A DNA stretch of 64,000 nucleotides from Aliarcobacter cibarius (lineage in GTDB: Bacteria; Campylobacterota; Campylobacteria; Campylobacterales; Arcobacteraceae). The stretch covers positions 632,263-696,262 of the forward strand of contig NZ_CP054051.1 in assembly GCF_013372265.1 (NCBI RefSeq). The letters run 5' to 3'. Shown here piece by piece: positions 50,820-59,285 of the stretch. How positions within the stretch are numbered: position 1 is the stretch's first letter; every line of letters starts with the position of its first letter. The position numbers and the translations under genes are program-made. The notes beneath the pieces were generated by a model, which saw nothing but the letters and a program-made list of their open reading frames with translations, was not told where the DNA came from and searched no databases.

Positions 50820-52934
50820 ATGAAGTTTGATTTTAGGAGCATTTTCTCTAGAGACTTAATAGCTGTAGGATTGTTTTTAGCAATACTTGCTATTATTATT
50901 GTTCCTTTAAATCAAACTGCAATTGACTTTTTTATATCACTTTCACTAGCAATCTCATTTCTTATACTTTTAATTTCTTTATATATCCAAAAACCTGCGG
51001 ATTTAACCACATTTCCAACTTTACTTTTAATATTGGTTATATTTAGACTTGCTTTAAGTATTGCAACAACCAGGTCTATCTTATCTGAAGGACATAATGG
51101 ACCAGATGCAGTAAGTACTATTATTTCTGCATTTGGGGAGTTTGTTGTTGGTGGAAATATGGTTATAGGTGTTATTATTTTTATAATATTAGTACTTATA
51201 AATTTTATGGTTATCACAAAAGGTGCAACAAGGGTAGCTGAAGTTACTGCAAGATTTACACTTGACTCTATGCCTGGTAAACAAATGGCTATTGATGCAG
51301 ATTTAAATGCCGGATTTATTGACGATAAAGAAGCACAAGAAAGAAGAAAAGCATTAATTACAGAAGCAAACTTTTATGGAGCTATGGATGGATCTTCAAA
51401 GTTTGTTAAAGGTGATGCTATTGCTGGTATTATTATTACGATTGTAAATATTGTTGGAGGGCTTTTAGTTGGAATTTTTCAACATGATTTAGATATAGCA
51501 GAAGCTGGAGAAATTTATACAATTCTTACTATTGGGGATGGATTAGTTGCACAAATTCCTGCTTTATTAACTTCAACAGCAACAGCAATTATAATCACTA
51601 GGTCAAATACAGACGAGGAAAAATTTGCTTCTAAAGCTGTTAATCAGCTTATTAAAGATAGTAAATCTTTAATTTTAGTTGGTATAGGATTGATACTATT
51701 TGGTTTTGTTCCAGGGTTCCCAACAGGAATCTTAACTACTATGGGTGTTATGATGATGGCTATGGGATATACAATAGTTATGATTGAAAAAGGAGAAGAT
51801 AACGCTGTTACAAGGTTCTTTAGATCAAAAGATGCAAAAGTTAAAGTTCCTGCAAAACCTGAAGAACTAAGAGAGAAGAAAAAAGCTGCTGCTATTCCTG
51901 ATGAAACTCAAAATATTGAGAATATTATGAGATTAGAAGTTCTTGAATTAAAACTTGGAATTAGACTTTTACAACTTGTTCAGGGTAATTCAGAGCTTCT
52001 AGATAAAATTAAAGCTATTAGAAAGACAATTGCAGCGGAATTAGGATTTATTATTCCTCAAATTAGAATTTCTGATGATTCAACTTTAGGTGCAAACGAA
52101 TATGTGTTTAATTTAAAAAGAATACCGATTGCAAAAGGTAAAGTAGAAGTTGATAAGTTACTTGCTATGGGAGGCTTTGGTGAAAGTTTAGCAGGACAAA
52201 AGGTGAAAGAGCCAGTATTTAATATTGATGCTATTTGGATAAATCCTGATCAAAAAGATGATGCTTTAATGAAAGGCTTTACGGTTGTAGATGTTCCTTC
52301 GATTATATCAACACATATTTCTGAGATTATTAGAAGACATGCTGAAGATATCATAACTAGACAAGATATAGTAGATATTATAGATAGATTGAAAAAGGAT
52401 TTCCCAATTGTTGTAGAAGAGGCTATGAAAGTTACTTCTTATGGAAGCTTATTAAAAGTTTGTAAAGACTTGTTACATGAAAAAATACCAATCGTAGATA
52501 TGTTAACAATTGTCGAAGCAGTTGCAGATATTGCACAATTTACGAAAGCTCCTGAAATATTATTAGAACATGTAAGATCAAAATTATATAGACTAATTAC
52601 ACAAAAATTTAAAGATACAGATGGTATTTTACATATTATAACAATAAAACCAGAATTAGAACAGCAGTTTATTAGTAAACTTCAAGAACACCATGGGGTT
52701 TCTCAGCTGATGTTGTCTATTTCTGAAATAAATAATCTTGTAACAAAAACAAAACAACTTTTAGATGATGTTGAGAAAAAAGGATTTACAAAAATATCTA
52801 TGGTTGTTGATCCAGTTTTAAGAAAACGAATTTCAGAAATATATGAAAAATTTGGTCTTTCTATTCCAGTTTTATCTCATGCAGAACTTGATTCTAAAGC
52901 TAACTTTGCTATTGAAGGTACTTTAGAATTCTAA
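50820..52934 (+). CDS. flhA: Flagellar export gate protein FlhA
   Basis: A 704-residue FlhA: eight membrane helices in the first ~310 residues, the FHIPEP-family loop RFTLDSMPGKQMAIDADLNAG, and the cytoplasmic nonamer-ring domain that receives chaperone-substrate complexes. It is the last gene of the island and is followed by a terminator at 52941. Confidence 0.96.
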   Translation: MKFDFRSIFSRDLIAVGLFLAILAIIIVPLNQTAIDFFISLSLAISFLILLISLYIQKPADLTTFPTLLLILVIFRLALSIATTRSILSEGHNGPDAVSTIISAFGEFVVGGNMVIGVIIFIILVLINFMVITKGATRVAEVTARFTLDSMPGKQMAIDADLNAGFIDDKEAQERRKALITEANFYGAMDGSSKFVKGDAIAGIIITIVNIVGGLLVGIFQHDLDIAEAGEIYTILTIGDGLVAQIPALLTSTATAIIITRSNTDEEKFASKAVNQLIKDSKSLILVGIGLILFGFVPGFPTGILTTMGVMMMAMGYTIVMIEKGEDNAVTRFFRSKDAKVKVPAKPEELREKKKAAAIPDETQNIENIMRLEVLELKLGIRLLQLVQGNSELLDKIKAIRKTIAAELGFIIPQIRISDDSTLGANEYVFNLKRIPIAKGKVEVDKLLAMGGFGESLAGQKVKEPVFNIDAIWINPDQKDDALMKGFTVVDVPSIISTHISEIIRRHAEDIITRQDIVDIIDRLKKDFPIVVEEAMKVTSYGSLLKVCKDLLHEKIPIVDMLTIVEAVADIAQFTKAPEILLEHVRSKLYRLITQKFKDTDGILHIITIKPELEQQFISKLQEHHGVSQLMLSISEINNLVTKTKQLLDDVEKKGFTKISMVVDPVLRKRISEIYEKFGLSIPVLSHAELDSKANFAIEGTLEF

Positions 52935-52940
52935 TTTTTA

Positions 52941-52970
52941 ATAGTTTTTATTTGATTAAAAACTATTTTA
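52941..52970 (+). terminator. Terminator of the flagellar island
   Basis: ATAGTTTTTA (52941-52950) pairs with TAAAAACTAT (52957-52966), followed by TTTTATT. The IS4-like element is inserted directly in the T-tract. Confidence 0.75.
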
Positions 52971-52975
52971 TTAAC

Positions 52976-54340
52976 TTAACTTTCGCACCTAAAACCAAGT
53001 AGTTTTCCAGTCACATCTCTTAATAGATCGATTATTGCTGTAAAATCCTCATTTCTATTGACAACTTCTTCAATTTTTGCAATCTCATCTAAAATAGCTA
53101 AAAATGCTTGCATAGCAATTGCCAAGGTGTGAAGTTCACATTCTAGATCTTTAAACAATCCACCAATAGTTTTTGGTTCATTACTGATACGATTTATATA
53201 GCTAACAACATTGTATGTAAAAAATGAGAGTGTTATGCGAGCAATAAGTGCTTCATAAATTCGATTTTCTTCTTTACCAAACCCAAAGTGTTCACGAAGT
53301 TCTTTATACCCTTGTTCTATATCCCATCGTCGTTTGTAAATATCGATAATTTCTTCATCACTCAAGTCTAAGTTTGTAGATACAATAGGGATGAGATTCT
53401 CTTTGGTTTTTATAAAAACAATTTTTAATTTTCCTGCTTTTTTATGTTCAACTATGACCCCGAAGTATTCAAACTTTATCTTTTTGCCATATTGACCCAT
53501 CTTAATAGTTTTAAGCTTTTTAAACTTGTTATAGATACCATCAAGAGTTTTTTTCTCCCCTGTGAAGTTCCAGATTCTATCATTGTTTACCATTCTTGAA
53601 ATAACTTGCAATCCTAGCTCATTCATTGTTTCTATAAACACAGGTTTAGAATACCAACTATCCACAAGCAGATAATCTGCATATATACCACTAGCTACTG
53701 CTCTTTTAATCATCTCTATAGCAATTTGTGATTTCCCTTTTAAGCTTTCCAATCTTCGCTTATGTGCATTGGTTCGATGATCAATAATATTTGTAAACTC
53801 TTCTATCTTTACCCTTGCATAATTATTCATAGCAATTGCAAAGTCCAACATAAAATTTGAATAACCATCACTATAGTTTAGTGATACAACATTTACACCT
53901 CTGATTTTTCTCTTTGCTTTATTGCTCCAAAGGTTGTCACAACTTCCCTCTATATTTTTACCAACTTTATCTTCAACAGTATCATCAAGTATAAGAACTC
54001 TTACTAGCTTTGCATCTTGTACTTTATGAAGCAGTGATAAAATCTTTAAAGAACTAAGTGATAATAGTTTTCTCCAGTTGTAGTGAGCATTAGCAAGTAG
54101 TCTGTAATAGACATCTTTTTTAAAGCTATCATTACTCTGATCCATAAAAGTTGATATTTTTTTATTCATAACTAGCATATATACAAAGTGTAATACAACC
54201 ATATGAACAGCAACTCCCTCTTTTTTAGAAAAATTGCTCTTTGTTAAAATCGTTTTCATATTTAATAGTCGCAATGTTTCATAAATTGGATTCTTTAGTT
54301 TGTCGTTTATGATGCTTATTATCTTAGATTCTATCTGCAT
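52976..54340 (-). CDS. IS4-family-like DDE transposase
   Basis: A 454-residue transposase. Catalytic residues are visible: DD in VLILDDTVEDK, the second Asp in LLVDSWYSKPVF, and Glu in the YKRRWDIEQGYKELREHFG motif, which has the Y-x2-R-x3-E-x6-K pattern of IS4 relatives. Its stop codon lies within the left inverted repeat. The start ATG has AAAGGG upstream. Full length, no frameshift, so it may be active. Confidence 0.85.
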   Translation of the reverse strand: MQIESKIISIINDKLKNPIYETLRLLNMKTILTKSNFSKKEGVAVHMVVLHFVYMLVMNKKISTFMDQSNDSFKKDVYYRLLANAHYNWRKLLSLSSLKILSLLHKVQDAKLVRVLILDDTVEDKVGKNIEGSCDNLWSNKAKRKIRGVNVVSLNYSDGYSNFMLDFAIAMNNYARVKIEEFTNIIDHRTNAHKRRLESLKGKSQIAIEMIKRAVASGIYADYLLVDSWYSKPVFIETMNELGLQVISRMVNNDRIWNFTGEKKTLDGIYNKFKKLKTIKMGQYGKKIKFEYFGVIVEHKKAGKLKIVFIKTKENLIPIVSTNLDLSDEEIIDIYKRRWDIEQGYKELREHFGFGKEENRIYEALIARITLSFFTYNVVSYINRISNEPKTIGGLFKDLECELHTLAIAMQAFLAILDEIAKIEEVVNRNEDFTAIIDLLRDVTGKLLGFRCES

Positions 54341-54352
54341 TCTTACCCTTTA

Positions 54353-54370
54353 ATATAATAGATATTATAT
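54353..54370. promoter_or_regulatory. Symmetric -10 palindrome inside the IS4-like element
   Basis: ATATAATA-GA-TATTATAT reads the same on both strands and holds TATAAT in both directions. Leftward it is well placed for the transposase; rightward it points out of the IS toward the MFS gene about 200 bases away. Confidence 0.4.
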
Positions 54371-54516
54371 CTAAAAGTTCCTATTTAAGGGCTTTATTGA
54401 GAGTTCAAAATAGAAAAATATCATAGAAAAACAACTAAATTATTTTTATGTCAACAAGGATAATATTATTACCTATAGCAGTAATATTTTAGGGAGATTT
54501 AGCTACAATTTTAATC

Positions 54517-54540
54517 AACTTAACGTGCGAAAGTTAAGTT
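54517..54540. repeat. Hairpin at the right end of the IS4-like element
   Basis: AACTTAAC (54517-54524) and GTTAAGTT (54533-54540) are inverted around GTGCGAAA. The right arm covers the outer IS end and two bases of the target duplication. The left end has no such hairpin. Confidence 0.6.
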
Positions 54541-54574
54541 ATTAATTTATCAAGATATTTTATAAGGATATTTT

Positions 54575-55762
54575 TTGAAATATTATTACTCTTTTTTAAG
54601 AGATAATCCTACTATTAGAGGTTTGTCTTTAGTTAATTTTATTGCATCATTTGGTGCATGGTTTTCTACAGTTGCAATTTATACTATGGTTGTTGATTTT
54701 GGTTCAAGTGAATTAGCTATTGCAATTGTTACTGCTATGCATTTTATTCCCGCAATAATAATAGCACCTTTTAGTGGAGCAATAATTGATAGAATGAAGA
54801 TAAAACCTTTGATGGTATCTTTGTTATTTACTGAATTACTTATGACAGCTTCATTTTTAATGATTTCTAGTGCTGATGATATGTGGATGCTTTTACTTTT
54901 TATTTTTATTAGAATGAGTGCAGCTTCAATGTTTTTTTCTAGTGAAATGTCTCTTTTAGCAAAACTTTCAAGTGGTAAAGAACTTCAAACAGCAAATGAG
55001 ATTCAATCAATTATTTGGTCATTTACTTATGCCATTGGTATGGCTGTTAGTGGATTTATTGTAAATTTATATGGAGCAAAAACAGCAATTTTAATTGATG
55101 TTATTATTTTTATAATAGCATTTTTAGTTTTTATTCAAATAAAAATAAATCTTGAATACAAAAAAGTTGAAGAGAAAATTTTTGAACTTATGCTTGATGG
55201 ATTAAGATATATTAAAAACAACAAGATAATTTTACATTTAATATTTTTGCATGCGAGCGTAGGGCTTACTAGCTATGATGCTTTAATTACCATTTTGGCG
55301 AAAAATGAGTACAAAGAGTTAATTGCAGTACCACTTGCTATTGGATTATCAAATTCTGTTAGAGCAATTGCACTTTTTATTGGTCCTATGCTTCTAAATA
55401 AGATAATAAACAAAGATAATCTTCAATATCTTTTAACTTTTCAAGGATTAACAATAATTGTTTGGGCTTTTGCTCAAAAAGATTTTTATACTTCTTTGAT
55501 TGCTCTATTTTTTGTAGGATTTAGCACAGCATTTTTATGGTCATATACTTATGCACTTTTACAAAATAGATGTGAAAAAAGATATATAGGAAGAGTTATA
55601 TCTTATAACGATATGTTTTTTATGCTTACAAATGTTTTGACTACTTTATTTATTGGAACAATGGCGAATTTCACAACTACAACTATAATTACAATATGTT
55701 TAGGTGTTGCTTTTCTACTTTTTGCATATTACTATACAAGGATAAAAGGATTAATTGACTAA
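54575..55762 (+). CDS. MFS transporter (MFS_3/EntS-like)
   Basis: A 395-residue protein with about 12 membrane helices. The opening 'FLRDNPTIRGLSLVNFIASFGAWFSTVAIYTMVVD' and the 'SAASMFFSSEMSLLAKLSS' segment resemble the MFS_3 group that includes enterobactin exporter EntS. Substrate unknown. TTG start with AAGGA upstream. Only 29 bases separate it from the IS target duplication. Before the insertion it would have begun about 37 bases after the flhA terminator. Confidence 0.8.
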   Translation: MKYYYSFLRDNPTIRGLSLVNFIASFGAWFSTVAIYTMVVDFGSSELAIAIVTAMHFIPAIIIAPFSGAIIDRMKIKPLMVSLLFTELLMTASFLMISSADDMWMLLLFIFIRMSAASMFFSSEMSLLAKLSSGKELQTANEIQSIIWSFTYAIGMAVSGFIVNLYGAKTAILIDVIIFIIAFLVFIQIKINLEYKKVEEKIFELMLDGLRYIKNNKIILHLIFLHASVGLTSYDALITILAKNEYKELIAVPLAIGLSNSVRAIALFIGPMLLNKIINKDNLQYLLTFQGLTIIVWAFAQKDFYTSLIALFFVGFSTAFLWSYTYALLQNRCEKRYIGRVISYNDMFFMLTNVLTTLFIGTMANFTTTTIITICLGVAFLLFAYYYTRIKGLID

Positions 55763-55790
55763 AATCTTATAAAAAAATAAAGGATAGGTT

Positions 55791-56354
55791 TTGATTTTAG
55801 ATTATAAAGATATAAATGATTTAGATAGATATAAAATAATGTCAGGAAGTATAGTTCCAAGACCAATTGCTTGGATTGTTACTGATGATAATGGTGTTTT
55901 AAATGCTGCTCCATTTTCATATTTTATTCCTATTTCTACAAATCCTGCATTAGTAATTGTTGCTATTGGTAAAAAAGATGATGGAACACAAAAAGATACT
56001 TTAGCAAATATATTAAAAACAAAAAAAGCTACAATTTGTTTTCCAAATAAAGATAATGTTGAACTTGTACAAAAATGTGCTGCTCAACTTCCAAAAGATG
56101 CAAGTGAAATTGAAAAGTTTGAAATAGATGTTAGAAAAGAGATGCAAAGTTATCCACCAATTATCTCATCTACTCAAACTGCCTTATTTTGTGAATATTA
56201 TGATACTTATAACGTTGAAGGTGATACAACACCAGTAATATTAAAGATAAATTTTCAGTATATCGAAGATGATAGAATAAACGAAAGAAATCATACAAAA
56301 ATTGATAGTGTTGGAAGAGTTGGAGTGACTTTTAAAGCTATGATTGATTTATAA
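55791..56354 (+). CDS. Flavin reductase-like protein (FMN-binding split barrel)
   Basis: A 187-residue protein with the family start 'YKIMSGSIVPRPIAWIVTDD', NAAPFSYFIPIS and a C-terminal GRVGVTF segment. These proteins bind FMN and reduce free flavin or act as small oxidoreductases. Members near PRPIAWI are usually annotated flavin reductase. TTG start after AGGATAGG. It probably forms an operon with the MFS gene. Confidence 0.85.
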   Translation: MILDYKDINDLDRYKIMSGSIVPRPIAWIVTDDNGVLNAAPFSYFIPISTNPALVIVAIGKKDDGTQKDTLANILKTKKATICFPNKDNVELVQKCAAQLPKDASEIEKFEIDVRKEMQSYPPIISSTQTALFCEYYDTYNVEGDTTPVILKINFQYIEDDRINERNHTKIDSVGRVGVTFKAMIDL

Positions 56355-56383
56355 GAAGTAAAAATTATTTACTTCTTATTTTG
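56352..56383. terminator. Bidirectional terminator between flavin reductase and mscL
   Basis: ATAAGAAGTAAA (56352-56363) pairs perfectly with TTTACTTCTTAT (56369-56380) around AATTA, with T-runs on both sides. Confidence 0.75.
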
Positions 56384-56477
56384 TTAAACTGCACTGTTTC
56401 CGCAGTGTCCACATTTTTTTGCAGCTACTGGAATTTCCATTGCACAATCAGAACATACTTTTGTTTTAGGAGCTGGG
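56366..56477 (-). pseudogene. mscL: Out-of-frame C-terminal zinc ribbon of MscL
   Basis: This stretch encodes a ribbon with CSDC and CGHC ten residues apart, then ETVQFNKIRSK and a stop, but in the frame one base away from the MscL pore domain. It has no start codon or ribosome site of its own. The break falls at the GGG run 56475-56477. Confidence 0.7.
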
Positions 56478-56813
56478 AGCTTCTGAACCTTTTAGTTTAT
56501 TGTAAGATTTAATAAACATAAATACAACAAACCCTAATATTATAAATGAAATCGTATCATTCATAAATACACCAAGTTTAATTGCAGGTGCCCCAGCTTT
56601 TTCTAAATCTGCCAAAGTAGCGTAACTATTTCCATCTAAAGGTAAAAATAATTGTGAGAAATCAACTCTTCCAAGTAATAATCCAATAGGAGGCATAATA
56701 ACATTTTCTACAAGAGATTTTACAAATGTAGCGAACGCAGCACCAAATATAAAACCAATAGCCATATCAACAACATTTCCTGAAATTAGGAATTTTTTAA
56801 ATTCTTTTAACAT
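56466..56813 (-). CDS. mscL: Large-conductance mechanosensitive channel MscL (C-terminus frameshifted)
   Basis: A tension-gated channel that releases solutes on osmotic downshock. The start is ATG at 56813 (MLKEFKKFLISGNVVDMAIGF), with AAAGGA upstream. An in-frame ATG at 56840 overlaps the promoter TATAAT and is rejected. As read, it stops at 56466 after GSEAPSS (115 residues). One base out of frame the DNA continues APKTKVCSDCAMEIPVAAKKCGHC and on to a stop at 56366, a CxxC-x10-CxxC zinc ribbon known at the end of many MscL proteins. Removing one G from GGG at 56475-56477 joins them to 148 residues. Mutation, phase change or read error are all possible. Confidence 0.88.
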   Translation of the reverse strand: MLKEFKKFLISGNVVDMAIGFIFGAAFATFVKSLVENVIMPPIGLLLGRVDFSQLFLPLDGNSYATLADLEKAGAPAIKLGVFMNDTISFIILGFVVFMFIKSYNKLKGSEAPSS

Positions 56814-56838
56814 AATTTTTCCTTTGACTTTTTTTGAC

Positions 56839-56844
56839 ATTATA
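56839..56844 (-). promoter_or_regulatory. -10 box for mscL
   Basis: Minus-strand TATAAT, about 25 bases before the chosen ATG. It overlaps an upstream in-frame ATG, which therefore lies before the likely transcription start. Confidence 0.55.
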
Positions 56845-57021
56845 GTTAATTTATCTTTATAGATAATAAACTAACTTATTTTAGATTAAATAACTAAAAA
56901 ATAATTCTTAAATTACAAATTAGTTTCAACTTGATTACATTTTGATTACAGTAGTTTAAATATAACTTTACTTTAAATTATAAAGAATATATTTTCAAAA
57001 AATAATTTTTTAGGAAAAAAT

Positions 57022-57825
57022 ATGAATAATTTGAAACTAAGAGATAAAATTCTTTTAATATTAGTTTTACCAATATTAGCAGTTTTTTTGCTTTCATCTA
57101 TTTTAATTTCTCAAAAAATAGAAGAAGTTAAAAATATGAATAAAACTTCTAGTTATATGAATTTTACATTCAAGGTTTCTGAATTATTATCAAATATTCA
57201 AAAAGAGAGAGAATTGTCCATACTATATTTAAATAGTTATGGAAAAATTAAAAATGATGAGTTAGAAAAACAAATAAAAATAACTGATGAATCTGAAAGA
57301 AAATTTGAAGATTTTATAAGTAATTTTGATTTAATTAAAAAAGAGAACAACCTTTTAGAGAAAATAAATATTCAAAAAGATAGTTTAATAAAAATAAAAG
57401 AGCTTAGAACTAGTGTAAAAGAGCTTAGAGTAGATTTGAAATTTGCTGAAAATATTTACAATGTTAGTGTGGCTAATTTAATATCTTTTTTTGATGATTT
57501 ATTAATATACTCAAATAGTAAAGAGCTTACAAAAGCTTCTCAAGCATATGTTGCAATTATAAATACAATAGAAAAATCATATAAAGAGAAAGATTTAGTT
57601 AAAAATATTTTTGATTACAATGCTGTTTCAAATTCAAATTATAACAATTTTATTTCACTAATCATATTTCAAGATTCTCATATATATGATTTAAAAAAAA
57701 ATATATCAGTAGAAGAACTTGAATATGTAAATAATCAATTAAACAATGAAGTATTTAAAAAACTTGAAGATTATAGAGGATTGATTTTCCTAAAAATAGA
57801 TAAACCCGCATTATGCAATAGCTAA
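57022..57825 (+). pseudogene. NIT-domain chemoreceptor, 5' part, split by an IS
   Basis: The gene's own sequence runs 57022-57804 (261 codons); the reading frame then enters the IS for seven codons and stops. It encodes a membrane helix (about 11-30) and most of a nitrate/nitrite-sensing NIT domain, with the NIQKERELSILYLNSYGK motif. Without the IS and one copy of ATAAA it reads straight on as ...[21 protein letters not shown] into the 3' part, giving a 972-residue receptor. As it stands the product could anchor in the membrane but cannot signal. Confidence 0.88.
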
Positions 57826-59274
57826 ATAAGAATCTAAAATAAAGTACCATAAAATAACACTTCATAAGCATTCATAAGGAACACCAAATGGGTGAATTAA
57901 AAATTGAGTATTCTGATAAAAAAGTTACACCATTTGGTGGGATGAAATTATTAAAAAATTTTATAGATAAAACAAGAGTAATTGAAGATTTAAAAAGTGT
58001 AAATTTACCTATTGGATTTTCAAATAGAGCATATGATCCAATAAATATTATTCAAGGATTTTGGTTAGCTATATTTACAGGAGCAAGTAGATATATCCAT
58101 GCCGATTGGTTAAGATATGATACAACATTACAAACAATATTTGAAATAGATAAATTGCCAAGTCAATCAACATATAGCAGATTTTTTCATAAATTTAATA
58201 TTGAAAAGAATTCTGAAATATTTCCAATATTACAACAAAAATTCCTTTCACAACTAGATGTAGGACCACTAACAATTGATTTAGATTCAACAGTAATAAC
58301 AAGATATGGTGAACAAGAAGGAGCTAAGAAAGGTTATAACCCTAAAAAACCTGGTAGAAACTCACATCATCCAATTATTGCATTTATAGATCAAACAAAA
58401 ATGATAGCAAATACATGGATGAGAAGTGGTAATACTAGTTCACTTAATAATTATGACGCATTTTTAAATGAGACATTTGATATATGCTTAAAAGATAAAA
58501 AAGTTGGACTTGTAAGAGCAGATAGTGGATTTTATTCACAAGAATTCTTAGAATGGTTTGAAAAAAGAGGTATTAATTATATTGTGGCTGTAAAATTTTA
58601 TGAAAATATAAAATACACCATTGGAAATATAACTAAGTGGATTAAAATCACAAAAGGACTTGATGTAGCAAGCCTAAGATTTAAACCTGATAACGGAAGT
58701 GAAAGAAGATATATAATTGTTAGAAAATTAAGTGAAGAATACCCAAAATCAGGTGGTAAACTTCTATTCGATGAACCTATATATAGATATAGTGCTTATG
58801 TTACTAATATTGAACTGCCAGTTGATCAAATTTATAATATATATAACACAAGAGCTGATTGTGAAAATAGAATAAAAGAACTTAAATATGATTTTGGAGC
58901 TGATAACTTCTGCTTAAAAGATTTTTATGCCACAGAAGCCTCTTTTAGATTTATTATGATGGCATACAATATTATGGCACTTTTTAAACATGAAGTAGTA
59001 AATTCAAATATGATGCTTTCAACACTACGATCCTATTGCTTTGCATTAGGATCTTGGATAACAGAACATTCAAATCAAAAAGTACTAAAAATATCACTTC
59101 CACAAAAAAGAAGAACTTGGATGAATGGTTTATTTGAAAACGTAAAACAAAGTCAAATTCCCTTTAAGTATACATAGATAATTTTCAATAAAAATACTTA
59201 AAAATTACAGAGAAAATCTATAACTTTTAGTTATAAATAAATATTTTATTGCTTCTTCTATTGCATAATCTGGG
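57805..59274 (+). mobile_element. IS1380-family-like insertion sequence, 1470 bp
   Basis: Inverted repeats CCCGCATTATGCAATAG (57805-57821) and, reverse-complemented, CCCAGATTATGCAATAG (59258-59274) match at 15 of 17 bases. ATAAA flanks both ends (57800-57804 and 59275-59279). IS1380 elements begin with CC and make 4-5 bp duplications, as here. The single transposase gene is intact. The clean duplication suggests a recent event. Confidence 0.92.
57888..59177 (+). CDS. IS1380-family transposase
   Basis: A 429-residue DDE transposase. The motif DLDSTVITRYGEQEGAKKGYNPKKPGR (read in parts) with following SHHPIIAF is typical of IS1380. The second Asp is in LVRADSGFYS and the Glu in NTRADCENRIKELKYDFG. 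Complete, in the same orientation as the disrupted receptor. AAGGAACACC precedes the ATG. Confidence 0.92.
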   Translation: MGELKIEYSDKKVTPFGGMKLLKNFIDKTRVIEDLKSVNLPIGFSNRAYDPINIIQGFWLAIFTGASRYIHADWLRYDTTLQTIFEIDKLPSQSTYSRFFHKFNIEKNSEIFPILQQKFLSQLDVGPLTIDLDSTVITRYGEQEGAKKGYNPKKPGRNSHHPIIAFIDQTKMIANTWMRSGNTSSLNNYDAFLNETFDICLKDKKVGLVRADSGFYSQEFLEWFEKRGINYIVAVKFYENIKYTIGNITKWIKITKGLDVASLRFKPDNGSERRYIIVRKLSEEYPKSGGKLLFDEPIYRYSAYVTNIELPVDQIYNIYNTRADCENRIKELKYDFGADNFCLKDFYATEASFRFIMMAYNIMALFKHEVVNSNMMLSTLRSYCFALGSWITEHSNQKVLKISLPQKRRTWMNGLFENVKQSQIPFKYT

Positions 59275-59285
59275 ATAAAGAGAAT

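Larger units (their letters stand above)
52975..54538 (-). mobile_element. IS4-like insertion sequence, 1564 bp
   Basis: Terminal inverted repeats CTTAACTTTCGCAC at 52975-52988 and its complement at 54525-54538 are perfect over 14 bases. The 7-bp direct repeat TTATTAA flanks them at 52968-52974 and 54539-54545. Because TTATTAA is itself partly symmetric, the apparent inverted repeat extends 3 bases further. One transposase gene fills nearly all of it, and the element looks intact. IS4-type families make duplications of this general size, but the subgroup is not certain. Confidence 0.85.

Noticed and set aside
44531-52934. Virulence-type III secretion system
   Set aside because: fliR, flhB, fliI and flhA are interleaved with rod, hook and junction genes and match flagellar sequences throughout; no needle or secretin genes are present.
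56814-56840. Earlier ATG start for mscL
   Set aside because: It overlaps the -10 box, so it is probably not transcribed, and the family start is MLKEF.
52975-59274. Composite transposon or genomic island between the two IS elements
   Set aside because: The two elements belong to different families, have different ends and separate target duplications, and the genes between them look native in base composition.
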